Part shown: positions 18,214 to 26,273 of the stretch, in pieces
How positions within the stretch are numbered: position 1 is the first letter of the stretch
Layout: each line of letters begins with the position of its first letter
NCBI RefSeq assembly: GCF_002939865.1
Contig: NZ_MDEE01000003.1
Location: 1-64,000, forward strand
Reading direction: 5' to 3'
Source: Xanthomonas dyei
GTDB lineage: Bacteria > Pseudomonadota > Gammaproteobacteria > Xanthomonadales > Xanthomonadaceae
DNA length: 64,000 nucleotides
Notes under the pieces: generated by a model
Told to the model about the DNA's origin: nothing
What the model saw: only the letters and a program-made list of their open reading frames with translations
The model's database searches: none
Position numbers and translations under genes: made by a program

Positions 18214-19994
18214 GCCTGAGGCAACAGGGTTTTGATGGCATCGTGCTGTTTGGACAGCCGTTCACGCAGCACGAACTCTTCGACCAGCGCCGCAGCCGCC
18301 TTGCGCTGGCCGTCGATATCCAGCAGCGCTGCGTAAGCGCTGCCTTGACCGGCCGGGCCGGAGTGGAACGGCGCCTGCGCGTCCGTGGCAGTGGTGAGGG
18401 TCAAAAACGCCAGGGCGGTTTTTTCGAACGGTGGCTGTTTGGCATTGACGAACACCACCAGTGTGCATTCGTAGCTGATGCCTCCCACGCGCGGCGTGTT
18501 GTGCGGTTGGGCCAGAACCTGGACGTCCTCGCCAAGCCAACCTCCCACAGAGTGCGCGAATGCGGCAATGTCCAGTGCCTGCAGCTGTTTGTAGCTGACC
18601 CGTGCAACCGCTGCCATGTCCACGCCGGAAAAGTGCAGCTGATCGACGGCCAGAGACGGGCTTTGTGCGAGGGTGTTCATCAACAGCAGGTCGTCGCTGA
18701 AGGCGGCCGAGAGCAGCACCGGCGCGGTGAACGCACCGGACAGCAACGTGAGCAGGGTGCCGGTGCCGTGGCGTGCGGCAAGAATGCGCGCGCGCGTGGC
18801 GTCGGTCGGCTGTCCATTGGCATAGTCCGGCGCCGCCTGCGTGGTGCGTGTGCGCACCGACGCCATCAACGCGTTGACCAGCGTGGCGGCATCGTCGCCC
18901 AACGCGCCTACGTGTCTGCCGGCCATCCCGGCGAGCACGCTCTGAAAATGCGCCAGCTGAGCGGTGGATGCGTACCAGGCGTAAATTGCAGCGACGCGCT
19001 CGCGGCGCTTTGCTTCCTTGTGCGCACCGAGTGCCAACGGATCGCTGGCGATCTCGCACAACATCATCAGATTCTCGCGCAGATGGTAGTCCAGATCCGG
19101 CAGCGGCAATTGCCAGCGTTCCTGCTGGCCGGCGGCGGTGGCGATGGTCAGGTGCCCGTTGCCTATTTCCGACCAGATCGCGATTGCCTCGATCGTATCG
19201 CGGCGTGGCACGCTGACATCGATCAGTTCCATCAGGATGCCGCGTGGACTGGCCGGCTGCGAAACGATGTGGTCGGGGTAGCCTTCGATCAGGGTGGCGT
19301 GCCAGGTGTAGCCCAGTCGATAGAGAATAAAGGGCTTGATCCCATCGTTCAGCACGATACCCGGTGGGGAGGGCATACCGCGCTCGCCGGGTTTGGCGAT
19401 TTCCACACCGCTGTAGGCAGACAAGCCGGTGCGGTCGCGGTCGAAGACACGGCGAAAGGTTTGCGGTTCGTCGCACTTGAGCAAACACCCCACGTCGGTG
19501 GTGTGCGGGGGCCATTGGGCACGTGGAATGGGGTAGACCTGCTGTGCCAACGGCGACGCGTTAGGCGCAAGCAGGCTGAGCTCGAACGCGATGAGCACGC
19601 CGGCCTTTCTCATTTCATCGACGACGATGTCTTCGATCTCTGCATGCAGCGCATCCTGCACGGCGCCGGGAAGCCAGGGGTCGATCGCCACCTGCGTGTC
19701 CCAGTCCGAGCTTCCCGAGTCGAACAGATGCTGGTCGTGTCCCTGCAGCAGATCCATGCAGGCGGTGAACGCATTGCCACCCTTGATGTAGAAACGGGCC
19801 AGCGGTTGGTCGGCGCGCAGCATGAAACGTTCGCGTAACTCGATGCACAGAAGCGCGATCCGATCCTGGATGCTGCCCAACGCCTGGATCACTGCCGAGC
19901 GCACGTTGGGATAGCGCGCAGCGTCGTTGATCCGCTTGGTCAGCTCGCCGCTGATTGCACGGCGCAGGTCTTCTTGTTCGGGAGATTCCTTCAT
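18210..19994 (-). CDS. Nucleotidyltransferase-like protein, distal reb-operon gene
   Basis: This 594-aa protein is not recognised as a named family. Residues about 50-100 contain FYIKGGNAF and, some 20 residues on, SSDWDTQVAID; later comes MELIDVSVPRRD. This pattern (hGG, DxD, hDh) matches the nucleotidyltransferase superfamily seen in AbiEii/MNT-type proteins. The C-terminal half is helical and featureless. No signal peptide is present. The start ATG 19994 has AAGG nine bases upstream; the frame extends to 20066 without support. It is the last gene of the reb operon, 40 bp after the hydrolase gene. It could be an effector, a modifier or an immunity-type protein; function is unknown. Confidence 0.75.
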   Translation of the reverse strand: MKESPEQEDLRRAISGELTKRINDAARYPNVRSAVIQALGSIQDRIALLCIELRERFMLRADQPLARFYIKGGNAFTACMDLLQGHDQHLFDSGSSDWDTQVAIDPWLPGAVQDALHAEIEDIVVDEMRKAGVLIAFELSLLAPNASPLAQQVYPIPRAQWPPHTTDVGCLLKCDEPQTFRRVFDRDRTGLSAYSGVEIAKPGERGMPSPPGIVLNDGIKPFILYRLGYTWHATLIEGYPDHIVSQPASPRGILMELIDVSVPRRDTIEAIAIWSEIGNGHLTIATAAGQQERWQLPLPDLDYHLRENLMMLCEIASDPLALGAHKEAKRRERVAAIYAWYASTAQLAHFQSVLAGMAGRHVGALGDDAATLVNALMASVRTRTTQAAPDYANGQPTDATRARILAARHGTGTLLTLLSGAFTAPVLLSAAFSDDLLLMNTLAQSPSLAVDQLHFSGVDMAAVARVSYKQLQALDIAAFAHSVGGWLGEDVQVLAQPHNTPRVGGISYECTLVVFVNAKQPPFEKTALAFLTLTTATDAQAPFHSGPAGQGSAYAALLDIDGQRKAAAALVEEFVLRERLSKQHDAIKTLLPQA

Positions 19995-20034
19995 GGCTTG
20001 GCCTTGTCTGCAAACCTGTGGAAAAAATCTGTGC

Positions 20035-20721
20035 TCACGGCGCGCTCGGATCCGCGACGGCCGCATGATTCAGGTCGACTTCCAGACCATCGCAGGGCGT
20101 TCCGGGCAGCGACAGCACTGCGTCCTGCTCGAACTGCCAGAGTGCCGCGTGCGCATCGCCGCAGCCGGCCGGATCTGATGCCGTCAGCGTGCGAATGTCG
20201 CCGGTATAGGGGTGCCTGCCGACGGTCGCGACACGCCAGGCCCAGATCTGCGGACTCGGCCCAGGCATCAGATCGGCCACCAGATCCGCTGCCAGCGCAT
20301 GCGAGCAATACAGCCCTGGGGAATAACCGGCGTCAGCCAGTGCGGCGATCCAGGCGCGGATGTAGGCGATCGCAGCGGCGCCGGGGCGGCTGCCGTCCTC
20401 CCAGTCCAGGTAGACGGTGGCGCCAGTTGGAAATCCTTCGCTGCCGGCCAACGCGGCGGCCTGCGCGCCGTCGATGCCGCCCTGCTCGGCGGTGACGACG
20501 TGCGCGCCTGGGCCCGTGGTCTGCTGGCCCAGATAGACCGGTGCCAATCCCCAGCCATTGGCGACCAGCGTCGGTCGCCACCCCATCCAGCCGGTGTCGG
20601 CATGGCTGGGCGCGGGTGCGAGGTAATAGCCGCACCAGGCAAGGCTGGTATTTGTCTTCAGCCAGGCCAGTGCGGGCAGGCCCGGAAAGCGGTCGGTGTC
20701 GAAGCCGGTGTGGAAGGTCAT
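20035..20721 (-). CDS. Glycoside hydrolase-like protein (DUF1906 / Rv2525c type)
   Basis: The 228-aa protein opens GFDTDRFPGL and continues with CGYYLAP, PVYLGQQ, VYLDWEDG, GLYCS and WAWRV. This is the TIM-barrel series typical of DUF1906 (Rv2525c-like) proteins related to GH25 lysozymes; D and E in LDWEDG are the candidate catalytic acids. It may cleave peptidoglycan or another glycan. No signal peptide is visible, so it would act after lysis or need another route out. The ATG at 20721 has GGAG eight bases upstream. It sits 43 bp after the Nudix gene in the reb operon, where a wall hydrolase could help release R-bodies (inference). Confidence 0.82.
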   Translation of the reverse strand: MTFHTGFDTDRFPGLPALAWLKTNTSLAWCGYYLAPAPSHADTGWMGWRPTLVANGWGLAPVYLGQQTTGPGAHVVTAEQGGIDGAQAAALAGSEGFPTGATVYLDWEDGSRPGAAAIAYIRAWIAALADAGYSPGLYCSHALAADLVADLMPGPSPQIWAWRVATVGRHPYTGDIRTLTASDPAGCGDAHAALWQFEQDAVLSLPGTPCDGLEVDLNHAAVADPSAP

Positions 20722-20764
20722 GGTGAAACTCCGCGTCGAGGGGGAGGAAGCATCGAGATCGGAA

Positions 20765-21823
20765 TCAGGGAGATGTCTGCAGATGCGTGGCCATTTGTGC
20801 GTACCAACCAATTGCCTGGCTTTCTCTTCGCGGCCAAGTGTCGTCACGAGTGGTTGGATAAGGCGGGCCTGGCTTGGGTGGATAAGCGAGTTTTGCGCTG
20901 ACGTAGGCGCCTTCCTCGATGGTCTGCGGTGCCAACGGCTGGTGGACGCCGAGGTAGTGGGTCAGTTGCGATCGATCGATGCGCTGCACCGACGCGATCT
21001 CCCAATCGCACACCGCACTTGCGTTCGGTCGATTGGCGCCGACTCGCGACCTGATCGCCCGATTGATGACATCCACGATGCCGTCGAGCGCCGCCGTGCT
21101 CTTGAAACGCACCAGTTGGAACGCGTTCCCGCCGGGATCTTTCAGTTCGATGTCGAGATCCCGCGAAAAGTCGGCGGGATTTTCAAGAGCGAAGCCGGTT
21201 TCCTCGCTAAATTCGCGCCGTGCCGCCTGCTCGGCAGATTCCCCGGGATTGATACGGCCGCCAGGCAGTGACCACTGGCCAGCCTGGTTCACGATTGCCA
21301 ACGGTTTTTGCCGGGCCCATTCCCGCATGTCGCGTGCCAGCGTGTCGGCATCCACACATGCAGCGTTCCATTGCAGAGGATCGCTGCCGGCGCCTTTGAT
21401 TTTCGATTCCAGCGATTCGCCTACCCTTGCACGAGATGAGCTCGGCCCGAATTTCACCCTGAGCAGGTGGCCGGCGCCCTCCATGGCCTTGTCGGTGACC
21501 ACATCGCAACTTGGACTGTCGGTGCAGGCATTCTGGTATGCGAGACCGAGTGCCTGCGCTGCGCCGATGTAGGCTGGATCTTTCTCCCGTAGGCCGTTGG
21601 CGGCTAGCCACGCCCCTCGCAGGCAGTTTCGAGCACTGTCCCAGTCGGCCTCTGCAAAGGGTGGGCTGGCACCGGCTGCATTCGCAGTGATCTTGCACAA
21701 CAGGGCAACCACTTCCGCCGCCAACACCGGTGCGGAGTGATCCCCCCACCAGTTGTTGAAACAGCGTTTGCGTGCGATCAGATAGGTGCCCGCTTCATCC
21801 CATAACGCGGCATAGACCTGCAT
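20765..21823 (-). CDS. Nudix hydrolase with a large internal insertion
   Basis: The 352-aa protein carries a perfect Nudix box, GRINPGES-x6-RREFSEETGF, at about residues 185-207, so it should hydrolyse a nucleoside diphosphate linked to another moiety. The first Nudix strand, VYAALWDEAGTYLIARKR, is at residues 3-20, about 150 residues earlier than expected. A helical, Ala/Cys-containing segment appears to be inserted inside the fold. The C-terminus (from about 270) is extra. ATG 21823 has GGAGG eight bases upstream, inside the preceding gene. It is part of the reb operon, and no Nudix protein is part of the classical Caedibacter reb set. Confidence 0.85.
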   Translation of the reverse strand: MQVYAALWDEAGTYLIARKRCFNNWWGDHSAPVLAAEVVALLCKITANAAGASPPFAEADWDSARNCLRGAWLAANGLREKDPAYIGAAQALGLAYQNACTDSPSCDVVTDKAMEGAGHLLRVKFGPSSSRARVGESLESKIKGAGSDPLQWNAACVDADTLARDMREWARQKPLAIVNQAGQWSLPGGRINPGESAEQAARREFSEETGFALENPADFSRDLDIELKDPGGNAFQLVRFKSTAALDGIVDVINRAIRSRVGANRPNASAVCDWEIASVQRIDRSQLTHYLGVHQPLAPQTIEEGAYVSAKLAYPPKPGPPYPTTRDDTWPRRESQAIGWYAQMATHLQTSP

Positions 21824-21827
21824 GGCC

Positions 21828-22460
21828 TCAGCCTCCGTTCGATGGCGATCCTGCGGCCGTCTGCGTTGCCGCCACTGTCGCCGCCATCGCCTGCTCGGCC
21901 TGTTGCTGCGCGGCGGCAACGGCAGCGGTTGCGGCTTCATCGGCCTGCTGCAATGCCTGACGGGATGCATAAGCCGCCTGCTCGTTGTCGGCGACGGCGG
22001 CGTTTGCGGCCTGCATCGCGGCCTGTACGGCCTTGTCGCTGGCGGCTATTGCCTGTTCGACCTGAGCTTGCGCTGCCTGCAGCGCGGCCTCGATTGCCGA
22101 CGGCGCGGACGGTTGCGCAGTGCTTGTGGTCGGCGCTGCAGCGGTCGTGGCTGATGGGGTCGGAAGGGTGTCGTCGGACATGTCGGTGTCTCCTGAAGTG
22201 GAAGCGCAGTGGAGCGGGGCAACGTCATTGATTCGCTGCTGCCGTATCGGTGCCGGCAGCGATGCGGTATCGGGCGGGCGCTGCGCTGCAAGCGCGCGCA
22301 GCATCTCGCCCAGTGCGTGTTCGGCCTGCGTCCTGCCCTGGCGTGCGGCCGCCAGGGCCGCTGCGCGACCTGCGTGTACCGCATCGCGGGCCGCGTCGGC
22401 GGCGCTGGTCGTCGGCGCGGCCTCGTCAGTTGCATCGAGGCGCGGGGCCGTTGTGCTCAC
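21828..22460 (-). CDS. Alanine-rich helical protein of the reb operon, possible dual start
   Basis: The 210-aa product begins at a GTG overlapping the previous stop (GTGA). It is extremely Ala/Gln-rich. The second half (ALQAAQAQVEQAIAASDKAV onward) reads as long amphipathic coiled coil resembling R-body structural proteins. An internal ATG at 22181 (residue 94) is preceded by a strong AGGAG, so a 117-aa form starting MSDDTLPTP is likely made too or instead. The family is not recognised. It lies between the 356-aa orphan and the Nudix gene. Confidence 0.75.
   Translation of the reverse strand: MSTTAPRLDATDEAAPTTSAADAARDAVHAGRAAALAAARQGRTQAEHALGEMLRALAAQRPPDTASLPAPIRQQRINDVAPLHCASTSGDTDMSDDTLPTPSATTAAAPTTSTAQPSAPSAIEAALQAAQAQVEQAIAASDKAVQAAMQAANAAVADNEQAAYASRQALQQADEAATAAVAAAQQQAEQAMAATVAATQTAAGSPSNGG
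22190..22194 (-). promoter_or_regulatory. Strong internal Shine-Dalgarno within the Ala-rich gene
   Basis: AGGAG on the minus strand, eight bases ahead of an in-frame ATG at 22181, lies inside the open frame 21828-22460. It is as strong as the sites used by the reb structural genes and could produce a second, shorter protein. Confidence 0.6.
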
Positions 22461-23527
22461 TGATTAGCCTCCGCATCCGCCTCGTACGACCCATTGCTGG
22501 ACGCGGGTGCGGTACCGAAATCGCGGAGCGAAATAACGCCGTTGTTGACCTGCAGCAACGCAGCCAGGCTGTCGTTGTGGATGGCGAACACGCAGCTGTT
22601 GCCATCCTGGCCCAGCACGCCATGGCTGGGCCGGTTGGCCGCCAGGAATGCCTGTGCAGACTGCAGGTAGAGGCGGATTGCATCGCTCGCTGCCTGGTTG
22701 TCGCCGTCGCCCTGGTAGCGGGTGTGTTGGACGATCTGTTGGGCGGCCAGCGATAACCGCGCGAAACCGATCTGGCGACCGCGCGCCAGCCATTCGGCAA
22801 CGCTCATTGCGACCTCGTTGGGCGAGGGCAGCCCCTGCACTTGTGGGCAATCCAGGGCAGTGAACAGCAGCGGCAGCAGTGTCTGCAGTGCCGAGGACGC
22901 GGCAAGCGCGCGCTCGTCCTCAGTGGCGAGCGTGGCGGTGCAGGCCAGATAGAAGCGGTAGTAATCGCAAAATTCCAGCGGTGTGCGCGCCTGCTCGATG
23001 GCGAATGCGGCGGCTTCCTGCTGCAGCGCAGGCGTCACGTTGGCTGGCGGCGCTTCGGCGGCCAGTTGGCGCAGCGCCAGGCTTTCCTCCAGGTCCAGCG
23101 ACTGGAACACCCCGGCGCCATCGACCTTCAACTGCGTCAGAAGACTACGGCCTGCGGCCAGGTCGCTTGCAGTAAACAAGGCGTTGTCGTGAAAAATGCG
23201 CTGCAGCTGCGCTTTGGCCACCGACCCGGTATCGCCGGATTCTGCCTGCGCGAGCGTGCCCAGGTCGGCCGGGCTCAAGGTCATCAGCTTGACCGGGCTG
23301 ACCTTCAGCGCCAGCTGCGGGAGCAAGGTCAGGCGCGAGCCATGCAGACCTTGCTGCACCTCGTCGAGCAAGCTGGTCTCGTCGGGGAAGTCATAGCGCG
23401 CGCCGGGCGACTGGATCGCCCAGTCCAGCCATTGCGTGCCTCCATCAATAAACGCCATGGCCTGCCTGCCCAGTGACGACAACATCCTTGGCATCGAGAT
23501 CAGGCGGCCTGCGATCGAAACGGACAT
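22457..23527 (-). CDS. Uncharacterised reb-operon protein (356 aa)
   Basis: No family is recognised. The 356-aa protein is helical. Near the N-terminus is MAFIDGGTQWLDWAIQSPGA, in the middle an acidic helical region, and near the C-terminus a beta segment (NSCVFAIHNDSLAALLQVNN). There is no signal peptide or membrane helix. The start ATG 23527 has AAGGAG seven bases upstream. It is 19 bp downstream of a RebB-like gene and overlaps the next gene by 4 bp, so it is embedded in the reb operon. It may be an assembly or cargo protein; this is only a guess from context. Confidence 0.8.
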   Translation of the reverse strand: MSVSIAGRLISMPRMLSSLGRQAMAFIDGGTQWLDWAIQSPGARYDFPDETSLLDEVQQGLHGSRLTLLPQLALKVSPVKLMTLSPADLGTLAQAESGDTGSVAKAQLQRIFHDNALFTASDLAAGRSLLTQLKVDGAGVFQSLDLEESLALRQLAAEAPPANVTPALQQEAAAFAIEQARTPLEFCDYYRFYLACTATLATEDERALAASSALQTLLPLLFTALDCPQVQGLPSPNEVAMSVAEWLARGRQIGFARLSLAAQQIVQHTRYQGDGDNQAASDAIRLYLQSAQAFLAANRPSHGVLGQDGNSCVFAIHNDSLAALLQVNNGVISLRDFGTAPASSNGSYEADAEANQ

Positions 23528-23546
23528 TGCATGACTCCTTGTGGAT

Positions 23547-23906
23547 TCAACCAGCGGGGAAATTCTTCAGCACCAGCCCTGCCGCCGAACCGATCCTGGC
23601 GAAGTCGTCGGTGGCGCCCTGCATCAGTGCCTGCGCCTGGACGAGCGCGACAACATATTTTTCGTCGCCGGTGGCCAGGTATTGCGCCATCGCCACGCCG
23701 ACCGCGGTGGTCGCGATGGTCGAGACATTGCGCAGTGCGTCGGTGGCGTCCTGTACTGCGATGGCAGTCGATTGCGCCACCGATTGATAGGCCTTACCGG
23801 CCCCGCTGGTCAGTACGACCTGCGGGCTCATGGTCGCAAGCTGCACCTGGTTGATGACGTCGATGACCTGCGCATTGACCTTTGTCGGTTCCATCTTGGT
23901 TCCCAT
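23547..23906 (-). CDS. RebB-like R-body protein (divergent, 119 aa)
   Basis: The short protein has the RebB pattern: VNAQVIDVINQVQLATMSP near the start, then helical AYQSVAQSTAIAVQDATDAL, then TTAVGVAMAQYLAT. RebB-family proteins polymerise into R-bodies, ribbons coiled in the cytoplasm that extend on a stimulus such as a pH drop. It has about 40 extra C-terminal residues (ALVQAQALMQGATDDFARIG) compared with the upstream paralogues. An alternative start at 23894 (MEPTKVN) is possible. It lies 67 bp after the Pro/Ala-tailed paralogue. Confidence 0.8.
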   Translation of the reverse strand: MGTKMEPTKVNAQVIDVINQVQLATMSPQVVLTSGAGKAYQSVAQSTAIAVQDATDALRNVSTIATTAVGVAMAQYLATGDEKYVVALVQAQALMQGATDDFARIGSAAGLVLKNFPAG

Positions 23907-23973
23907 GGAAGGATCTGCGGCCTTTCAATCAGGCCTGGTGATAGAGGAGAAGCACGCCATCTGCGCAGACGGT

Positions 23974-24636
23974 CTATGACTGCACAGATGGCGTAGATGT
24001 AGATGGAGATGCAGCGCTAGATGGAGATGCATCAGAAGCAGCAGGTGCAGATGCAGGAGCACCAGAGGCTGCGCCAGTGGCTGGAGTTGCTGGTGCAGCT
24101 GTGGGTGCAGAAGCAGAAGCATCAGAAGTGGCAGCATGATCTGGGCCGGCGCCGGGGGCGGGAGGACTGATGGGCAGAGGGGGCGGCACGCTCAGCGCAT
24201 GCACTTGCATCAGGTCGGCGGTTGCGGTCGCCGCGTTTGCCGACGCGCCCTGCGCCTGCGTTTTCAGCACATCGACGGCCACCTTGGCTTCCGCAGCGGC
24301 GGCCGCGATCAGCGCTGCCGGCGCAGGCGGTGAGGGAGGCGGGCCTGGCAATGGCGCAACCGTCGGCGCAGGACCAGGTGGTGCCGGTGGCAGCGGCGCC
24401 GGAACCGGGAACGGTGCGGAAATCATCTTGGCGCAAGCCGCGGTGATCGCTGCGGCATTGATCATGCCGGCGCCCTGCTGCCGGTTGACCGCGTTGTGCA
24501 TCGCCATGCCCAGCGTCTCCAGCATCACGGCATCGAGCATGCCGAGCGCCTGCGCAGGTGCCTGACCGGTGGTCAGCGTCACGATGCTGCTGACGGCGTC
24601 GACGATCTGGCTGTTCACGGTACTGTCGTCGATCAT
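23974..24636 (-). CDS. RebB-like protein with a Pro/Ala-rich tail
   Basis: The 220-aa product begins MIDDSTVNSQIVDAVSSIVT and continues with GQAPAQALGMLDAV and AMHNAVNRQQGAGMINAAAI, a RebB-type core of about 85 residues. A proline-rich linker (PAPLPPAPPGPAP, PLPGPPPSPPAPA), a short helix and a low-complexity Ala/Ser/Pro/Thr tail follow. The tail (about 23974-24130) uses GCT, GCA, TCT and CCA codons that the neighbours avoid. The start overlaps the previous stop as ATGA. In known R-bodies, larger proteins of the set aid assembly; that role here is inference. Confidence 0.82.
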   Translation of the reverse strand: MIDDSTVNSQIVDAVSSIVTLTTGQAPAQALGMLDAVMLETLGMAMHNAVNRQQGAGMINAAAITAACAKMISAPFPVPAPLPPAPPGPAPTVAPLPGPPPSPPAPAALIAAAAAEAKVAVDVLKTQAQGASANAATATADLMQVHALSVPPPLPISPPAPGAGPDHAATSDASASAPTAAPATPATGAASGAPASAPAASDASPSSAASPSTSTPSVQS

Positions 24637-24878
24637 GACGAAGTCGCTCCCTTCTGGATGATTAAGGCAAGAATCTGGGTGAGGGCGGCATCGGCAAGCA
24701 CCTGTCCGCGTTGCTGGTTGGCGACGGCGTTTTCCATCGCCAGTGCGATCGAATCCGCTAGCGCCAGATACGTCGCGCCCATTGCAAAAGCCGGGGCCTG
24801 CCCGATGGTCAGCGCCGCGCCCGTGGCGGCAGTGCCGACCAGGCTGGCCACGCTTGCGGCACCTGCACTGGGCTGCAT
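24633..24878 (-). CDS. RebB-like R-body protein (81 aa)
   Basis: The small protein has the core GAALTIGQAPAFAMGATYLA and ENAVANQQRGQVLADAALTQ, matching the APAxAMG...NAxANQQ pattern of RebB-family proteins. The N-terminus (MQPSAGAASVASLVGTAA) is atypical and the ribosome-binding site before ATG 24878 is weak, so the start is uncertain. The frame remains open to 24980, overlapping the upstream gene. It is coupled to the following gene by an ATGA overlap. Confidence 0.75.
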   Translation of the reverse strand: MQPSAGAASVASLVGTAATGAALTIGQAPAFAMGATYLALADSIALAMENAVANQQRGQVLADAALTQILALIIQKGATSS

Positions 24879-24901
24879 GACCGTGCGCTGGCGTTTGCGT
24901 G

Positions 24902-25237
24902 CTAGGCCAACAACGGCCTGCGCTGGGCAACGCTGACCGATGCCGCGAACAGGACGCTGGTCTGTGGCTCGTGTTTGCACGCGTACTGCAAGGCCACGCC
25001 GTTGTGTACGCGTTCGAGGAGTGCGACATTGCCGTACGGCACGTCGATCACGCTGTCCGACTGCTGGCGGTAGACCAAGGGCTCAACGCCGGGAATCACC
25101 GGCAGGATGCCGTCGAACTCGATGTTCATCACCGCTTTCTGGTGCGGCGCGAACGTCGCCACGATGGTGCGGCCTCTGATCAGTCTCACAACCACATCCA
25201 GTGTGTTGGACGTGGGGACATGATGTAGTTGCAACAT
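24902..25237 (-). CDS. Uncharacterised 111-aa reb-operon protein
   Basis: The family is not recognised. The product is beta-rich, with strands such as LDVVVRLIRGRTIVATFA, AVMNIEFDGILPVIPGVEP and SVIDVPYGNVALLERVHNGV. This is quite unlike the alpha-helical Reb proteins around it. There is no signal peptide. ATG 25237 has AAGGAC seven bases upstream. It separates the four near-identical RebB genes from the divergent RebB-like ones, which suggests a structural or accessory role in R-body formation (inference). Confidence 0.75.
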   Translation of the reverse strand: MLQLHHVPTSNTLDVVVRLIRGRTIVATFAPHQKAVMNIEFDGILPVIPGVEPLVYRQQSDSVIDVPYGNVALLERVHNGVALQYACKHEPQTSVLFAASVSVAQRRPLLA

Positions 25238-25337
25238 GATGCGTCCTTTCTCGATGCGTCCAAGGGTTAGGTCAGAGCGGCAATGGCAGTGCAGACCGGG
25301 CGCCGCTCTTGTGGCGGCAGCGGCGCCCGGTTGCCGC

Positions 25338-25616
25338 TTACCGAAGCCCGGCGCTCAGGATTTCCCGGGTGGCGACGCCATCGGACGCGGTGTCGATCGC
25401 ATACAAGGTGGACACACCCTGGGTCGTCGACGCCTGCATCGTCACGTAGGACTGCTGCTGGTTGTTGGTGGCGTTGTGGGCGGCGTTGGACAGCGCCTGG
25501 CTTGTGGCAACGAACAGGTTGCCCATTGCGATCGCCGGCGCATCGCCGAGGACCTTGGTGTTGACCTGGGAAACCGAATCGGTGATCTGGCTGTTGACGG
25601 CAGTCGGAAAGGCCAT
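25338..25616 (-). CDS. RebB-family R-body structural protein (paralogue 4)
   Basis: This 92-aa protein starts MAFPTAVNSQITDSVSQVN and has the RebB core KVLGDAPAIAMGNLF, NAAHNATNNQQQSYV and TTQGVSTLYAIDTA. It is one of four tandem, closely similar genes with AAGGAG ribosome-binding sites. It differs from the first two copies mainly in FVATSQALSNAAHN and the C-terminus (EILSAGLR). Reb proteins polymerise into coiled, extendable ribbons in the cytoplasm. Confidence 0.93.
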   Translation of the reverse strand: MAFPTAVNSQITDSVSQVNTKVLGDAPAIAMGNLFVATSQALSNAAHNATNNQQQSYVTMQASTTQGVSTLYAIDTASDGVATREILSAGLR

Positions 25617-25668
25617 GGTGATAGCTCCTTGAGGTAGTGAAAGAAGGAAGACGCTGCGGCGTTAGCGG

Positions 25669-25935
25669 TTAGCCGAGCATCTTCTTGGTGGCGGCGCCCG
25701 TGGCGCCGGTATCGAGCGAATACAGCAGCGAAACACCCATCGTGGTCGCCGCTTGTGCGGTGATGTACATCTGCTGTTGCGCGAGCGTTGCGTTGTGGGC
25801 TGCGTTTGCCAACGCCTGCGCGGTGGCCTGGTACAGATTGCCCATGGCTGCGGCAGGGGAGCTTCCCAGTACCTGCAGGTTGGCCTGGGTGACCGAGTCG
25901 GTAATCTGGTCGTTGACGGCGGTGGGAAATGCCAT
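25669..25935 (-). CDS. RebB-family R-body structural protein (paralogue 3)
   Basis: The 88-aa RebB-family protein has VNDQITDSVTQANLQVLGSS, AAAMGNLYQATAQALANAAH and TTMGVSLLYSLDTGATGAAT. It is more diverged than paralogues 1 and 2 in the VLGSSPAAAMG segment. AAGGAC lies nine bases before ATG 25935. It lies 52 bp upstream of paralogue 4 in the same operon. Several slightly different subunits are typical of R-body systems, where small Reb proteins co-polymerise. Confidence 0.93.
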   Translation of the reverse strand: MAFPTAVNDQITDSVTQANLQVLGSSPAAAMGNLYQATAQALANAAHNATLAQQQMYITAQAATTMGVSLLYSLDTGATGAATKKMLG

Positions 25936-25965
25936 GCGCGAATGTCCTTGGCGTCAGCCTGGCGA

Positions 25966-26235
25966 TTAAACGCTCAGGATCTGCTTGGTGGTCACACCGG
26001 TGGTGGCGGTGTCGATGGAGTACAGCATCGCCACGCCCATGGTGGTGGCCGACTGCGCGGTGACATAGCTCTGCTGCTGCGCGTTGGTCGCGTTGTGGGC
26101 AGCGTTTGCGAGCGCTTGCGCGGTTGCCTGATACAAATTGCCCATGGCGATCGCGGGCGCGTCGCCCAGCACCTTGGTATTGACCTGGGTAACGGAATCG
26201 GTGATTTGGCTATTGACTGCGGTCGGGAATGCCAT
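25966..26235 (-). CDS. RebB-family R-body structural protein (paralogue 2)
   Basis: The 89-aa RebB-family protein is almost identical to paralogue 1. Both share KVLGDAPAIAMGNLYQATAQ and NAAHNATNAQQQSYVTAQSA, and they differ at a few positions and at the C-terminus (KQILSV). AAGGAG lies before the ATG. The near-identity indicates a recent tandem duplication or gene conversion. Confidence 0.94.
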   Translation of the reverse strand: MAFPTAVNSQITDSVTQVNTKVLGDAPAIAMGNLYQATAQALANAAHNATNAQQQSYVTAQSATTMGVAMLYSIDTATTGVTTKQILSV

Positions 26236-26273
26236 TTCTTGCTCCTTATGGTTCAGGGGTCGATGCGATTAAC

